NCBI GenBank assembly: GCA_017397685.1
Contig: JAFQID010000002.1
Span: 1 to 45,848, forward strand
Direction: 5' to 3'
Length of the DNA stretch: 45,848 bases
Source: Bacilli bacterium
GTDB lineage: Bacteria; Bacillota_I; Bacilli_A; RF39; UBA660
In this document: piece after piece, positions 1-8,467 of the stretch
How positions within the stretch are numbered: position 1 is the stretch's first letter
How the letters are laid out: each line of letters opens with the position of its first letter
Program-made: the position numbers and the translations under genes
The notes under the pieces: generated by a model
What the model saw: only the letters and a program-made list of their open reading frames with translations
Database searches by the model: none
What the model was told of the DNA's origin: nothing

Positions 1-1
1 T

Positions 2-226
2 GATCTTAATATTTATAATGATATTCTTACTAAGGAAGAGGATGATAGACTTATAAGAGAGTCTGAGAAGTTATTTGCACGTGATGAGGGAATTGAAGAA
101 GGTATAGAACAAAGTAAAGTAGAAATAGCAAGGAATATGTTAAATATGAAATTGGATTTAGAAGTGATATCTAAAGCAACTGGTTTATCTATAGAGGAAA
201 TTAAGGAATTAGAGAAATTAATGTAA
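2..226 (+). CDS. C-terminal fragment of an Rpn/PD-(D/E)XK nuclease-family protein (partial, cut by window start)
   Basis: The reading frame is open from the window edge to a TAA at 224-226 and gives about 74 residues. The segment contains a charged stretch (EEGIEEGIEQ) followed by a short helical tail (ISKATGLSIEEIKELEKL). This Glu/Gly-rich linker plus 'TGLSIEEI' tail is characteristic of the C-terminus of Rpn/transposase_31-type PD-(D/E)XK proteins, which act in recombination and are often scattered as paralogues. The nuclease core lies outside the window, so activity cannot be judged. The same tail type ends the next gene, so the two are probably tandem paralogues. Confidence 0.6.
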   Translation, partial: DLNIYNDILTKEEDDRLIRESEKLFARDEGIEEGIEQSKVEIARNMLNMKLDLEVISKATGLSIEEIKELEKLM

Positions 227-303
227 GTTGATATTTACATTTTTTTATTTGTTTTTAAAGTGTTCCTTAATATTTTTAGCGAATATATATATTAGGAGGG
301 AAT

Positions 304-1154
304 ATGTTTGATTTAGAAAATGTTGATTTAAATGACTTAATGTATTTTAGTGAAAAGAAAGAAGAGTTTTTGAGTTGTATGAATGATAAGGTGTTTAAAT
401 ATTTAGTTAAGACTAAGTGTGGTATGAAGTTAATTACTGAGATATTTAAGATGATAAGTGGTATTGAAATAGTAAATGATGAGCTTAAGGATAATGAAGT
501 AAAGGTGAATAATAAGAAAGTTAAGAAAAAGAGAGTAGATTTTTTGATTAATGATGAAGATGTTGTTTTAAATATTGAAGTTAATAATGGAAATGATAAT
601 AATTTTTATAGGAATTATGTTTATATTAATAGTTTATTAATTAATGATGTACTTGATGGAGAGGAGTATAAGAAGGATAAGAAATACTTTTCACTTAATT
701 TTTCTAAGAAAAGCGTGCTTAGTAGTAAGATGGAAGAGTATGGATTATGTTCTATAAGTAAAGGGATAGTTGTGTTCCATTTTTAAGAATAATAGAAATA
801 GATATGGAAATAGTTAGGAAAATATGTTATGATAATAATATCGGATGTATAGAAAGGCTATACAGATATATTGGAATGCTTTGTGCGGATGAAGAACTAT
901 TAAATAAGTTAAGTGAAGGAGATGAGTTATTAATGGAAGTAAAAGAAGAGGTAGAACTATTTAATAATAAGGGGAGATTTTTGATAAGTCCAGAGGAAGA
1001 AGAAAGAATATGGGAAAATACTATTATTCATGATGCGGAGAAAAGAGGCATATTAAAAACAGCTAAAAAGATGATTTTAAATGGTTTTGATAATGCTATG
1101 ATAAGTAAGATAACTGGTCTAAGGATTGATGAGATTGATAAGTTATGTAAATAA
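304..1154 (+). pseudogene. Frameshifted Rpn/PD-(D/E)XK nuclease-family gene
   Basis: Two consecutive frames together make one Rpn-type protein. The first (304-786, 160 residues, preceded by AGGAGG) carries the nuclease core: Asp79 in RVDFLI and Glu92 in LNIEVNN, matching the D...E-x-Q/K pattern with Asn in place of the usual Gln/Lys. The second (804-1154, 116 residues) supplies the helical C-terminal half and the same TGL-x-x-x-EI tail as the fragment upstream. Reading the second frame backwards through 780-803 gives continuous sequence (FLRIIEIDMEIVRK), so a single missing T in the T-run at about 780-784 would rejoin them. It may be a real inactivation or a homopolymer sequencing error. The family is linked to DNA cleavage and recombination. 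Confidence 0.6.
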
Positions 1155-1196
1155 AGAAAATTAATATATTTATTTTAAAACCAAGCAAAAAATATT

Positions 1197-1224
1197 TTGT
1201 TATTTTTATATTTTGGTATATAAT
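1197..1224 (+). promoter_or_regulatory. Probable sigma-A promoter of mutS
   Basis: TTGTTA (1197-1202) and TATAAT (1219-1224) are separated by 16 bp. The -10 box ends only 7 bases before the mutS ATG at 1232, so transcription would start at or next to the start codon. Confidence 0.5.
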
Positions 1225-1231
1225 AAATTGT

Positions 1232-3754
1232 ATGGAAAGAAAAGAAGTAAATATTAATGAAGTTAGTCCGATGATGAGAGAATATCTTAAGACTAAAAGT
1301 GAATATGAGGATGTAATTTTATTTTATCGTCTAGGTGATTTTTACGAGATGTTTTTTGATGATGCCTTGACGGTTAGTCATGAGCTTGAACTTACTTTAA
1401 CTGGCAAAAATGCGGGTCTTAGTGAAAGAGTACCGATGTGCGGAGTTCCTCATCATTCTGCGAATATTTATATTGGAAAGCTACTTGAACGTGGTTTTAA
1501 AGTAGCTATTTGTGAGCAAGTTGAAGACCCTAAAAATGCTAAAGGAATTGTTAAAAGGGAAGTTGTTCAAGTAGTTTCTCCTGGGACAATTACTAATACA
1601 GATTTAACTAATGAAAAAGATAATAATTATATCGCTAGTTTAATTGATTATAAATATGTTTATGTTCTTAGTTATGCTGATATTCTTACTGGTAAGATTT
1701 ATACAACTTATATTTCTAGAAATGATGATAAACTTATTAGTTATTTAATTAACTTAAATATTAAAGAGTTAATTGTTATGAATGATTTTGACAAAGAATT
1801 AAAATATTCTCTTAAAAATAATTATAATATTTTTATAAGTACTTTTGATAATTTAGATAGTTATAATAATAAAGATATTTTCTTTAACATTAGTGATGAT
1901 AAACTTATTAGATGTACAACATTACTTCTTAATTATCTTGAGTATTCACAAAGACATGTTCTAGAACATTTACAAAGGGTAGAATATGTTGATAGTAAAC
2001 TATTCTTAGAGCTTGATAAGGAATGCATTAGAAATCTTGAACTTGTTGAAACTTTAAAAAATAAAGATAGGGTAAATAGTTTACTTTGGTTTATGGATAA
2101 GACTAAGACTGCGATGGGAAGTAGGCTTCTTAAAAGTTATATTATTTCTCCAAGTGTAGATAAAGATGAAATTATAAGAAGGCAAGATTTATGTAAAAAG
2201 TTAATTGAAGAATTCCTTATTAAAAGCGAGTTATCAGATTTACTTTATGAAATATATGATTTAGAAAGACTTACGGGTAAGGTTTCTTGTGGTAATGTTA
2301 ATGCTCATGATTTAATTCAACTAAAAAATAGTATAAAGGTACTTCCAAATATCAATATTATTCTTGAAAAACTAGAATTACCTTTACTTGAAGAGTTTAA
2401 AGAACTTTATGAGTTATTAGATTCATCTATTAGTGAAAGTGCTGGAGTTACAGTTAAAGAAGGCGGTATAATTAAAGATGGATTTAATGAAGAAGTTGAT
2501 GAACTTAGAAGTATAAGAAAAAATGGAAAAGATTTTATTTCTAAGTTTGAATCTGAAGAGCGTGAAAGAACCGGTATTAAAAATTTAAAAATAGGATATA
2601 ATAAAGTTTTTGGATATTATATAGAGATTTCTAAAGGTCAATTATCAAGTATTAAAGAAGAGTTTAATTATGAAAGAAAACAAACTATATCAAACTGTGA
2701 AAGGTTTATTACACCTTTACTTAAAGAAAAAGAAAATATGATACTTGGAGCTGAGGAGAGAGTTAATAACCTTGAATATGATTTGTTTTGCTTTATTAAA
2801 GATGAAATAAAAAAATATATTCCTTCACTTCAAAATGTTTCTGCTAAAATAGCTTATTATGATGTCATACAAAGTTTTGCTAGTGTAGCTGAAGCAAATA
2901 GATTTGTTAGACCTATTATTAATAATGATAATGTAATAGAAATTATTGAAGGAAGACATCCAGTTGTTGAAAGTGTTATAAGTAGTGAATATATTCCAAA
3001 TGATATTATTATGGATAGTAATACAAATATTTTAATTATTACTGGACCTAATATGAGTGGTAAAAGTACTTATATGAGAGAACTAGGTATTATTGTTATT
3101 CTTAATCAGATTGGTTCTTTTGTACCAGCTAAAAAAGCAAGTTTACCTATTTTTGATAAGATTTTTACTAGAATTGGTGCGAGTGATGATTTAACTCAAG
3201 GTGATAGTACTTTTATGGTAGAAATGAAAGAAAGTGCTAATGCACTAAATAATGCAACTGAAAATAGTCTTATACTATTTGATGAACTTGGAAGAGGAAC
3301 ATCTACCTATGATGGTATGAGTCTTGCTGGTAGTATAATTGAATATATATCTAAGAAAGTAAAATGTAAAACTTTATTTTCTACTCATTATCATGAACTT
3401 ACAGATATGGAAAATATGTTTTCTAGTATAAAAAATGTTCATGTATCTATTGATGAGAAAGATGGAGAAATTACATTCTTACACAAAGTAATGCCTGGAG
3501 CGGTAGATAAGAGTTATGGTATTAACGTTGCAAAACTTGCCGGTCTTCCAAGCACAGTAATTAAAAGAGCGGACGAACTTCTTTTGAGTTATGAATCCAA
3601 AGATGACAGTAAAAATGTTAAAGTTAAACAGTTTGAACTTGATTTTAGTGAGACGCAAGATGAACTTCGTGAGTATATAAAAACTATTAATCCTTATGAA
3701 GTTACACCGATTGAGGCTATTAATATACTTGCTGAAATTAAAAATAAAAGTTGA
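1232..3754 (+). CDS. mutS: DNA mismatch repair protein MutS
   Basis: An 840-residue MutS of normal bacterial length. The mismatch-probing Phe-Tyr-Glu (F37-Y38-E39 in GDFYEMF) is near the N-terminus. The ABC-type ATPase shows Walker A GPNMSGKST at about 605-613, Walker B/signature LFDELGRGTSTYDG at about 683-696 and the STHYHEL switch histidine. It binds mismatched DNA as a dimer and recruits MutL. The ATG at 1232 fits the family N-terminus but has no Shine-Dalgarno, and the -10 box directly upstream suggests a leaderless transcript. No mutL follows; an unknown gene starts 10 bases after the stop, probably in the same operon. Confidence 0.97.
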   Translation: MERKEVNINEVSPMMREYLKTKSEYEDVILFYRLGDFYEMFFDDALTVSHELELTLTGKNAGLSERVPMCGVPHHSANIYIGKLLERGFKVAICEQVEDPKNAKGIVKREVVQVVSPGTITNTDLTNEKDNNYIASLIDYKYVYVLSYADILTGKIYTTYISRNDDKLISYLINLNIKELIVMNDFDKELKYSLKNNYNIFISTFDNLDSYNNKDIFFNISDDKLIRCTTLLLNYLEYSQRHVLEHLQRVEYVDSKLFLELDKECIRNLELVETLKNKDRVNSLLWFMDKTKTAMGSRLLKSYIISPSVDKDEIIRRQDLCKKLIEEFLIKSELSDLLYEIYDLERLTGKVSCGNVNAHDLIQLKNSIKVLPNINIILEKLELPLLEEFKELYELLDSSISESAGVTVKEGGIIKDGFNEEVDELRSIRKNGKDFISKFESEERERTGIKNLKIGYNKVFGYYIEISKGQLSSIKEEFNYERKQTISNCERFITPLLKEKENMILGAEERVNNLEYDLFCFIKDEIKKYIPSLQNVSAKIAYYDVIQSFASVAEANRFVRPIINNDNVIEIIEGRHPVVESVISSEYIPNDIIMDSNTNILIITGPNMSGKSTYMRELGIIVILNQIGSFVPAKKASLPIFDKIFTRIGASDDLTQGDSTFMVEMKESANALNNATENSLILFDELGRGTSTYDGMSLAGSIIEYISKKVKCKTLFSTHYHELTDMENMFSSIKNVHVSIDEKDGEITFLHKVMPGAVDKSYGINVAKLAGLPSTVIKRADELLLSYESKDDSKNVKVKQFELDFSETQDELREYIKTINPYEVTPIEAINILAEIKNKS

Positions 3755-3764
3755 TGGAGGGTTT

Positions 3765-4442
3765 ATGGAAAAGTTAAGTGTTGAAGAGGTTTTATTAATA
3801 TTACCTGAACTAAGTGAAGAAGAGTTAGATGATTTATTATCTTTATATACTGAAGAAGAAAAAATCAAAATATTTGATGAACTTAATCTTAGTGATAGAA
3901 TAAAATATGCGATGAAATATGTATGTGGTCTTGAAAATGATGAATTAATAAAAAGAGAAGTTATAGATATTAGGAAAGGTTTTAATAAGAATCTAATTAA
4001 AAGTGGAAGAAAAGTTAAGCTTTGTAATAAACTTTTAACTTATTATATGATTATTCCTAAAATAGTTAATAATTATTTAATGAGAAGAGCTATACTTGAA
4101 AATAATATCATTAAAGAATCAAAAGCGGAAGTTGTTGATACTGAAATTGCTAAAATAGTAAATGAACTTGATAAAAATGCTTCTTATTTAACTTTTTTTC
4201 TTGAAGTTTGTAAAAAAATAAATAAAGATACTTTATATAATTATGACGATGTTGATGATGTTTTTGATAATCTTGAAAATATTTTATCTATTGTTGTTAA
4301 AAAGATGAATAACTTAATGGATCATCTTAATTATGTAGTATCTAGAAGTAATGAAAATTATACTGAAAATAAATCTTTTGAATATAACGGAATAATTAAT
4401 GATAGTATTATGTCATTAAAAAAGAGTAAATATTTACTCTAA
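3765..4442 (+). CDS. Hypothetical protein downstream of mutS
   Basis: This 225-residue protein is not recognised. I chose ATG 3765 because GGAGGG sits 6 bases upstream; a longer frame reaching back into mutS has no ribosome site. It is acidic at the N-terminus (VEEVLLILPELSEEELDD), then basic and predicted helical, with no signal peptide or clear membrane span. Its spacing suggests co-transcription with mutS. Its 3' end overlaps the convergent rnhC gene by 9 bases. A role in repair is only suggested by position. Confidence 0.7.
   Translation: MEKLSVEEVLLILPELSEEELDDLLSLYTEEEKIKIFDELNLSDRIKYAMKYVCGLENDELIKREVIDIRKGFNKNLIKSGRKVKLCNKLLTYYMIIPKIVNNYLMRRAILENNIIKESKAEVVDTEIAKIVNELDKNASYLTFFLEVCKKINKDTLYNYDDVDDVFDNLENILSIVVKKMNNLMDHLNYVVSRSNENYTENKSFEYNGIINDSIMSLKKSKYLL
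4417..4440 (-). terminator. Rho-independent terminator of rnhC
   Basis: The palindrome AGAGTAAATATTTACTCT (4423-4440) is followed on the minus strand by a run of T (complement of 4418-4422). It lies inside the 3' end of the convergent hypothetical gene, so the two genes share this DNA. Confidence 0.6.
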
Positions 4443-5372
4443 GATTTTATCCATATTTTTAAAGTTTGTCTTTGCAATATCATTTAAAACATCTTTACCG
4501 TATTTATTTATAAGTTGTTTGCCTATGGCATCAACTTTTTCATTTGCTCCTTTAGGAATAGAAACACCATATGTTTCAGATAATTTATCCATTTCTTTTA
4601 AAAATAAGTATCTACTTATTACTGATGCAGCTGCTACTGAAAGATGTTTTCCTTCAGCCTTAGTCAAGAATGTTATTTTTGTTACTTTTTCTTCTATGTT
4701 TTCTTGTTTTAAATAACTAAAATAACTTCTTGGAGTAGTAAACTGGTCGACTATTATCTTATGATAAGATATTCCTTCTTTATTTGATAAGTCATATAAT
4801 ACTTTATTATGAAGTACTGCTTTTATTTTATTCATATTAAAACCTTTTTTAGAAAGTTCATTGTACTTCTTATTGCTTAGAATGAATGAAATATAAGGTA
4901 TTTTTTTTATGATTATTGGTGCACAGCTGAGTATTTTTTGATCTGTTAATTTTTTTGAATCATCTACTTTTAACTCTTCTAATAGTTTTCTAGTTTCTTT
5001 TGTCACTAAGGTAGCGGTAACTACTATTGGGCCAAAGAAATCTCCAGTTCCAACTTCATCACTTCCAATTGCATCATAGTAGTAATAAGTTTTATCATTT
5101 TCTTTTTTGTCTTTTTCTTTTATTTCTGCATCTATATCTCTATTATTATGATGTCTTTCAAGGTCTTTCCACATATTAGCATCTATATCGGCGCTTATTC
5201 CTTGGAACATTACTTTACCAGATTCATAAAGTGTAATTACTGTTCCTCCTTCTTCAGCTTGGAATACGGCATATGGCGGAGTTTTATCTTTTCTTAAAAG
5301 TTCATAATAATCTATCATCTTTTCTTTTATATTATCACTTACTTTAAATACTATAGTTTGTTGTTTTGACAT
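4434..5372 (-). CDS. rnhC: Ribonuclease HIII
   Basis: A 312-residue RNase HIII, which cuts RNA in RNA-DNA hybrids. The N-terminal ~90 residues form the TBP-like substrate-binding domain typical of HIII. The type 2 RNase H core begins at about residue 99, with the metal-binding pair D105-E106 in GSDEVGTGDFFGP and further catalytic acids in VDDSKKL and VDQF. ATG at complement 5372 is chosen because GGAAGTG precedes it and it gives the normal family N-terminus; a longer frame upstream would read through the promoter region. It is transcribed convergently with the mutS operon and divergently from the thymidylate kinase gene. Confidence 0.95.
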   Translation of the reverse strand: MSKQQTIVFKVSDNIKEKMIDYYELLRKDKTPPYAVFQAEEGGTVITLYESGKVMFQGISADIDANMWKDLERHHNNRDIDAEIKEKDKKENDKTYYYYDAIGSDEVGTGDFFGPIVVTATLVTKETRKLLEELKVDDSKKLTDQKILSCAPIIIKKIPYISFILSNKKYNELSKKGFNMNKIKAVLHNKVLYDLSNKEGISYHKIIVDQFTTPRSYFSYLKQENIEEKVTKITFLTKAEGKHLSVAAASVISRYLFLKEMDKLSETYGVSIPKGANEKVDAIGKQLINKYGKDVLNDIAKTNFKNMDKILE

Positions 5373-5472
5373 GTTTTTCACTTCCTTTTTATATTTTAAC
5401 ATTTTAAAGAAAAATAATAAATATATTTTGTTTATATTTTTAATATGGTAAAATATAGTAGGTGAGATAAAA

Positions 5473-6165
5473 ATGAATAAAGGAAAAATTATTGTTATAG
5501 AAGGAACTGATGGTTCTGGTAAGGAGACACAAAGTAAAAAATTATATGAATATTTCAAATCTATAGGAAAAAAGGTTGCATATTTTTCATTTCCAATGTA
5601 TGAAACTGCAACTGGTAAAATAGTAGGTGGTCCATATCTTGGTAAAGGCGAAATATGTGAATCATATTTTCTTGAGGGATCTTCTAAGGTTGATCCATTA
5701 GTTAGTAGTTTATATTATGCAGCTGATAGAAGATATAATTTTTTAAATACTATTAATGATGAAATTAAGAAGAATGATATAATTATTCTTGATAGATATA
5801 CTACTTCAAATATGGGTCATCAAGCGGGTAAAGCTAAAGATGAAGAAGAGTTTTTCAAGATTATTAATTTTATTGAAACAGTTGAATATGATTTGTGTGA
5901 GCTTCCAATACCTGATGAGGTTATATTTTTACATATGCCATCTAGGGCGAGTGTAGATCTTAGAAAAGGTAGAAAGTTTACTGACGGTAATGAAAGTGAT
6001 TTTAATCATATACTTAAGGCTGAAGAAGCTTATGTTAAACTTGCTAAACTTAAAAATTGGGAGTATATTAATTGTTTAAAAAACAGTATATATAATGATG
6101 TTAATGATATTAAAAGTATTGATGAAATACATGAAGAAATTAAAAAACTTGTACTTAAAAAGTAG
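5473..6165 (+). CDS. tmk: Thymidylate kinase (dTMP kinase)
   Basis: A 230-residue nucleoside monophosphate kinase that phosphorylates dTMP to dTDP. It has the P-loop EGTDGSGKET at residues 10-19, the substrate-binding DRY at 107-109 (LDRYTTSNMGHQ) and an LID-like basic segment (RKGRKFTDG). Length is slightly above the usual ~210. The ATG is preceded by AGGTGAG, and TGGTAAAAT just upstream looks like an extended -10. It stands alone between rnhC (divergent) and a spore-type peptide gene (convergent), with a terminator over its stop codon. A thymidylate kinase-like paralogue cannot be excluded because only one copy is visible. Confidence 0.9.
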   Translation: MNKGKIIVIEGTDGSGKETQSKKLYEYFKSIGKKVAYFSFPMYETATGKIVGGPYLGKGEICESYFLEGSSKVDPLVSSLYYAADRRYNFLNTINDEIKKNDIIILDRYTTSNMGHQAGKAKDEEEFFKIINFIETVEYDLCELPIPDEVIFLHMPSRASVDLRKGRKFTDGNESDFNHILKAEEAYVKLAKLKNWEYINCLKNSIYNDVNDIKSIDEIHEEIKKLVLKK

Positions 6166-6195
6166 TTAATTTTGTTTAACTACTTCTTTTTTTTT
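6160..6195. terminator. Bidirectional terminator between tmk and the YjcZ-type gene
   Basis: A perfect 10-bp stem, AAGTAGTTAA (6160-6169) and TTAACTACTT (6176-6185) with a 6-base loop, is followed by a long T run on the plus strand and by T residues on the minus strand. It covers the tmk stop codon. Confidence 0.85.
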
Positions 6196-6421
6196 AGTTG
6201 CATCCGCAATTGTTGTTGTTATAATGACCACATCCGCAATTATTGTTATTTAAAAAGCCAGCACCAAATATTACAACTAATAATATAAATAGTACTAAAA
6301 TAATAGCTGCACCATATCCAAATCCACCACCATAATTATATCCACCATAATATCCTGGATAATTATTATAGCCAACTGAATTACCACCAGCATATCCGCC
6401 ATTATATCCATAATAATACAT
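6194..6421 (-). CDS. YjcZ-like Gly/Tyr-rich small spore-associated membrane peptide
   Basis: This 75-residue protein starts with about 38 residues of Gly, Tyr and Asn, followed by one membrane span (AAIILVLFILLVVIFGAGF) and a Cys-containing tail with two Asn-rich CGC segments. Short proteins of the YjcZ/SscA type in Bacillus share the Gly-Tyr lead and the span and are made during sporulation. Here the tail is extended and holds four Cys that could cross-link. AGGAGGT lies 7 bases upstream of ATG (complement 6421). It is divergent from ftsW. The spore link is by family resemblance; no late-sporulation promoter could be assigned with confidence. Confidence 0.65.
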   Translation of the reverse strand: MYYYGYNGGYAGGNSVGYNNYPGYYGGYNYGGGFGYGAAIILVLFILLVVIFGAGFLNNNNCGCGHYNNNNCGCN

Positions 6422-6529
6422 AATTATTACCTCCTGTTTTCTATAATATTTTACGTATTTTGATTATTATTGACACTACTATTATTTACTTATTAAGTAT
6501 ATTTTTATATAATAGAGTAGGTCAATAAT

Positions 6530-7732
6530 ATGAAAAAGAAGAAAACTAAATCAGTTGTTGTTAGAAATATAAATAAACCTTTACTTATTATGATGTTTAT
6601 TTATTTAATTGTTGGAGCTTTAATGATTTTATCAGCTTCAAGTATTTCGTCTGTTTTACAATATGGTCTTGATTCTTCTTTTCATTTTTTTAAAAGTCAA
6701 ATTATTTATGCAATTTTAGGATTAATTGGATTTTATGTTATAGTTCATGTGCCAACAAAAACATATGATAGATTCTCTAAACTTTTTATGGCAATATGTG
6801 TTATAGCTATTTTATTTGCATTTTTAAATGGAAAAATATTTAAAGAGGGAATAAATACTGTTACTTTAGATCTTGGTTTTATATCATTTCAGCCGGCGGA
6901 ACTTTTAAAAATTATTATGATTGTTTATTTGGGTGTGTTTTATGATAAATGGTGTAATAAAACGCATAAGAAAAACTCATTTTTAATTCCTTTATTTATT
7001 TGCTTGATACCAATTTCTTTTATTGTTTTAGGTGGTGATTTTGGTTCGGCAGCTATAATGATAGCGCTTGTTGCATTGATATTTTTTGCTATTCCTGGTG
7101 AAGAAGTATCTTTTAAAGTTTTAAAATATATTGGTATAGTATTCTTTATTTTATGTATTTTGTTTTTAAAGTTTGCTTACCTAGTTATACCAGAAGATAT
7201 TCTTGAAAGTGATTCAAGACTTAATAGACTTATTTATAAAGAACCATGCACGAGATATTTATCTAATTCAGGATATCAAGTATGTAATGGATATATTGCT
7301 ATTAGTAATGGTAATATATTTTCGTTAAATATTGGCGGCTCTACGCAGAAATATCTTTATTTACCTGAAAGTCATACTGATTTTATATTTCCAATAGTGG
7401 TTGAAGAATTAGGCATTTTACTTAGTATTATTATTTTAGTTGGTTATGCTTATATGATATTTATAATTTTAAAAGTTTCTAGAAACTCATATAAACTTCA
7501 AAATAGTATAATATGTTATGGAGTAGCAATTTATTTTTGTCTTCATATATTTATAAATCTTGGAGGAGTTCTTGGTTTATTACCTCTTACAGGAGTTCCT
7601 TTACCATTTTTTAGTTATGGAGGTAGTTTCATTATAAGTTTAATAGCTTCCTTTGGTATCGTACAAAGAATACATATTGAAAACTTAGAAGAAAAGAAAA
7701 ATAGAGAAATAAGAAAAATAACTAACTCATAG
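6530..7732 (+). CDS. ftsW: FtsW/RodA/SpoVE-family peptidoglycan glycosyltransferase (SEDS)
   Basis: A 400-residue polytopic membrane protein of the SEDS family, which polymerises lipid II in partnership with a class B PBP. Diagnostic segments are QPAEL at about 122-126, GGDFGSAAIM near 175, LPESHTDFIFPIVVEELG at about 283-300 and the C-terminal LPLTGVPLPFFSYGG. The pattern fits the FtsW/SpoVE branch better than RodA. The window also holds a SpoVD-like PBP, the usual SpoVE partner, so a spore-cortex role is possible, but a vegetative division role is equally compatible. The start is ATG 6530 with a modest GTAGGT site; TATAAT at about 6509-6514 is a likely -10. Confidence 0.9.
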   Translation: MKKKKTKSVVVRNINKPLLIMMFIYLIVGALMILSASSISSVLQYGLDSSFHFFKSQIIYAILGLIGFYVIVHVPTKTYDRFSKLFMAICVIAILFAFLNGKIFKEGINTVTLDLGFISFQPAELLKIIMIVYLGVFYDKWCNKTHKKNSFLIPLFICLIPISFIVLGGDFGSAAIMIALVALIFFAIPGEEVSFKVLKYIGIVFFILCILFLKFAYLVIPEDILESDSRLNRLIYKEPCTRYLSNSGYQVCNGYIAISNGNIFSLNIGGSTQKYLYLPESHTDFIFPIVVEELGILLSIIILVGYAYMIFIILKVSRNSYKLQNSIICYGVAIYFCLHIFINLGGVLGLLPLTGVPLPFFSYGGSFIISLIASFGIVQRIHIENLEEKKNREIRKITNS

Positions 7733-7798
7733 TTTAATAAAAAACTTTTATTTTATACATTAGAATGATAAAATAAGAAAGAAAAGGAGAAAAAAATC
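7733..7798. other. Junction where strand-specific codon bias inverts
   Basis: Plus-strand genes left of this point (mutS, tmk, ftsW) favour T-ending codons (GTT, ATT, ACT, CCT), and the minus-strand rnhC favours A-ending ones. To the right the pattern is reversed: plus-strand genes from the cyclophilin onward use GTA, ATA, ACA and CCA, while minus-strand rpsD, spoVD, gspE, lexA and the polymerase gene use T-ending codons. The spacer holds a 9-bp inverted repeat, TTATTTTAT and ATAAAATAA. No convincing dif site was identified. Confidence 0.5.
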
Positions 7799-8467
7799 AT
7801 GAAAAAAATAATAAAAATATTAAGTGCTATAATAATGATGTTTACATTAGCATCTTGTGAAACTAAGCTTAACTTTATAATGGAAGAATCAGAAGGACAA
7901 AAAATTTATACAATCGAAAACACTAAGTTTAAAGAAAGTAGTGAAGAAACAAACCTAGTATTAATAAACGTAAAAAACAAAGGTGCAATGGTAGCAGAGC
8001 TTTATCCAGACATCGCTCCAATAACAGTAAAAAACTTTAAAAAACTTATAAGTGAAAACTTTTATGATGGACTAACATTTCATAGAGTAATAAACAACTT
8101 TATGATTCAAACTGGCGACCCAACAGGGACTGGTATTGGAGGTAGTGAAGAAAACATAAAAGGAGAATTTGAATTAAACGGAGTAAAGAACAATTTATCT
8201 CATACAAGAGGAGTCCTTTCAATGGCAAGAAGAGGAGCTAATCCAGATACCGAAGAAACAATGAACTCAGCATCTAGTCAGTTCTTTATAGTACACGCTG
8301 ATTCAGATTTTCTAGATGGAAGTTACGCATCGTTTGGTAAAGTAATACATGGATTAGAAGTGATTGATTTAATCGCTAAAGTTCAAACAGATGAAAATGA
8401 TAAACCACTAACAAATATAATAATAGATGAAATTATATTCCTAGAAGAAAAAGAGGAATCTAAATGA
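7799..8467 (+). CDS. Cyclophilin-type peptidyl-prolyl cis-trans isomerase, lipoprotein
   Basis: A 222-residue protein with a lipoprotein signal: KK-rich start, hydrophobic segment and lipobox LASC with Cys20, so it should be anchored to the outer face of the membrane. The cyclophilin domain covers about 55-215 and shows FYDGLTFHRVINNFMIQTGD, the GGSE loop, NSASSQFFI and FLDGSYASFGKV, which hold the catalytic Arg and peptide-binding residues. It would help fold exported proteins. AAGGAGA precedes the ATG. Its stop overlaps the folD start (ATGA), so the two are translationally coupled. Confidence 0.92.
   Translation: MKKIIKILSAIIMMFTLASCETKLNFIMEESEGQKIYTIENTKFKESSEETNLVLINVKNKGAMVAELYPDIAPITVKNFKKLISENFYDGLTFHRVINNFMIQTGDPTGTGIGGSEENIKGEFELNGVKNNLSHTRGVLSMARRGANPDTEETMNSASSQFFIVHADSDFLDGSYASFGKVIHGLEVIDLIAKVQTDENDKPLTNIIIDEIIFLEEKEESK

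Noticed and set aside
3479-3868. Minus-strand frame opposite the end of mutS
   Set aside because: Lies wholly opposite two clear plus-strand genes, with low-complexity Phe/Asn/Ser translation typical of antisense AT-rich DNA.
7733-7798. Possible dif site at the bias inversion
   Set aside because: The 9-bp inverted repeat does not match the Bacillus-type dif sequence well enough to call XerC/XerD sites.
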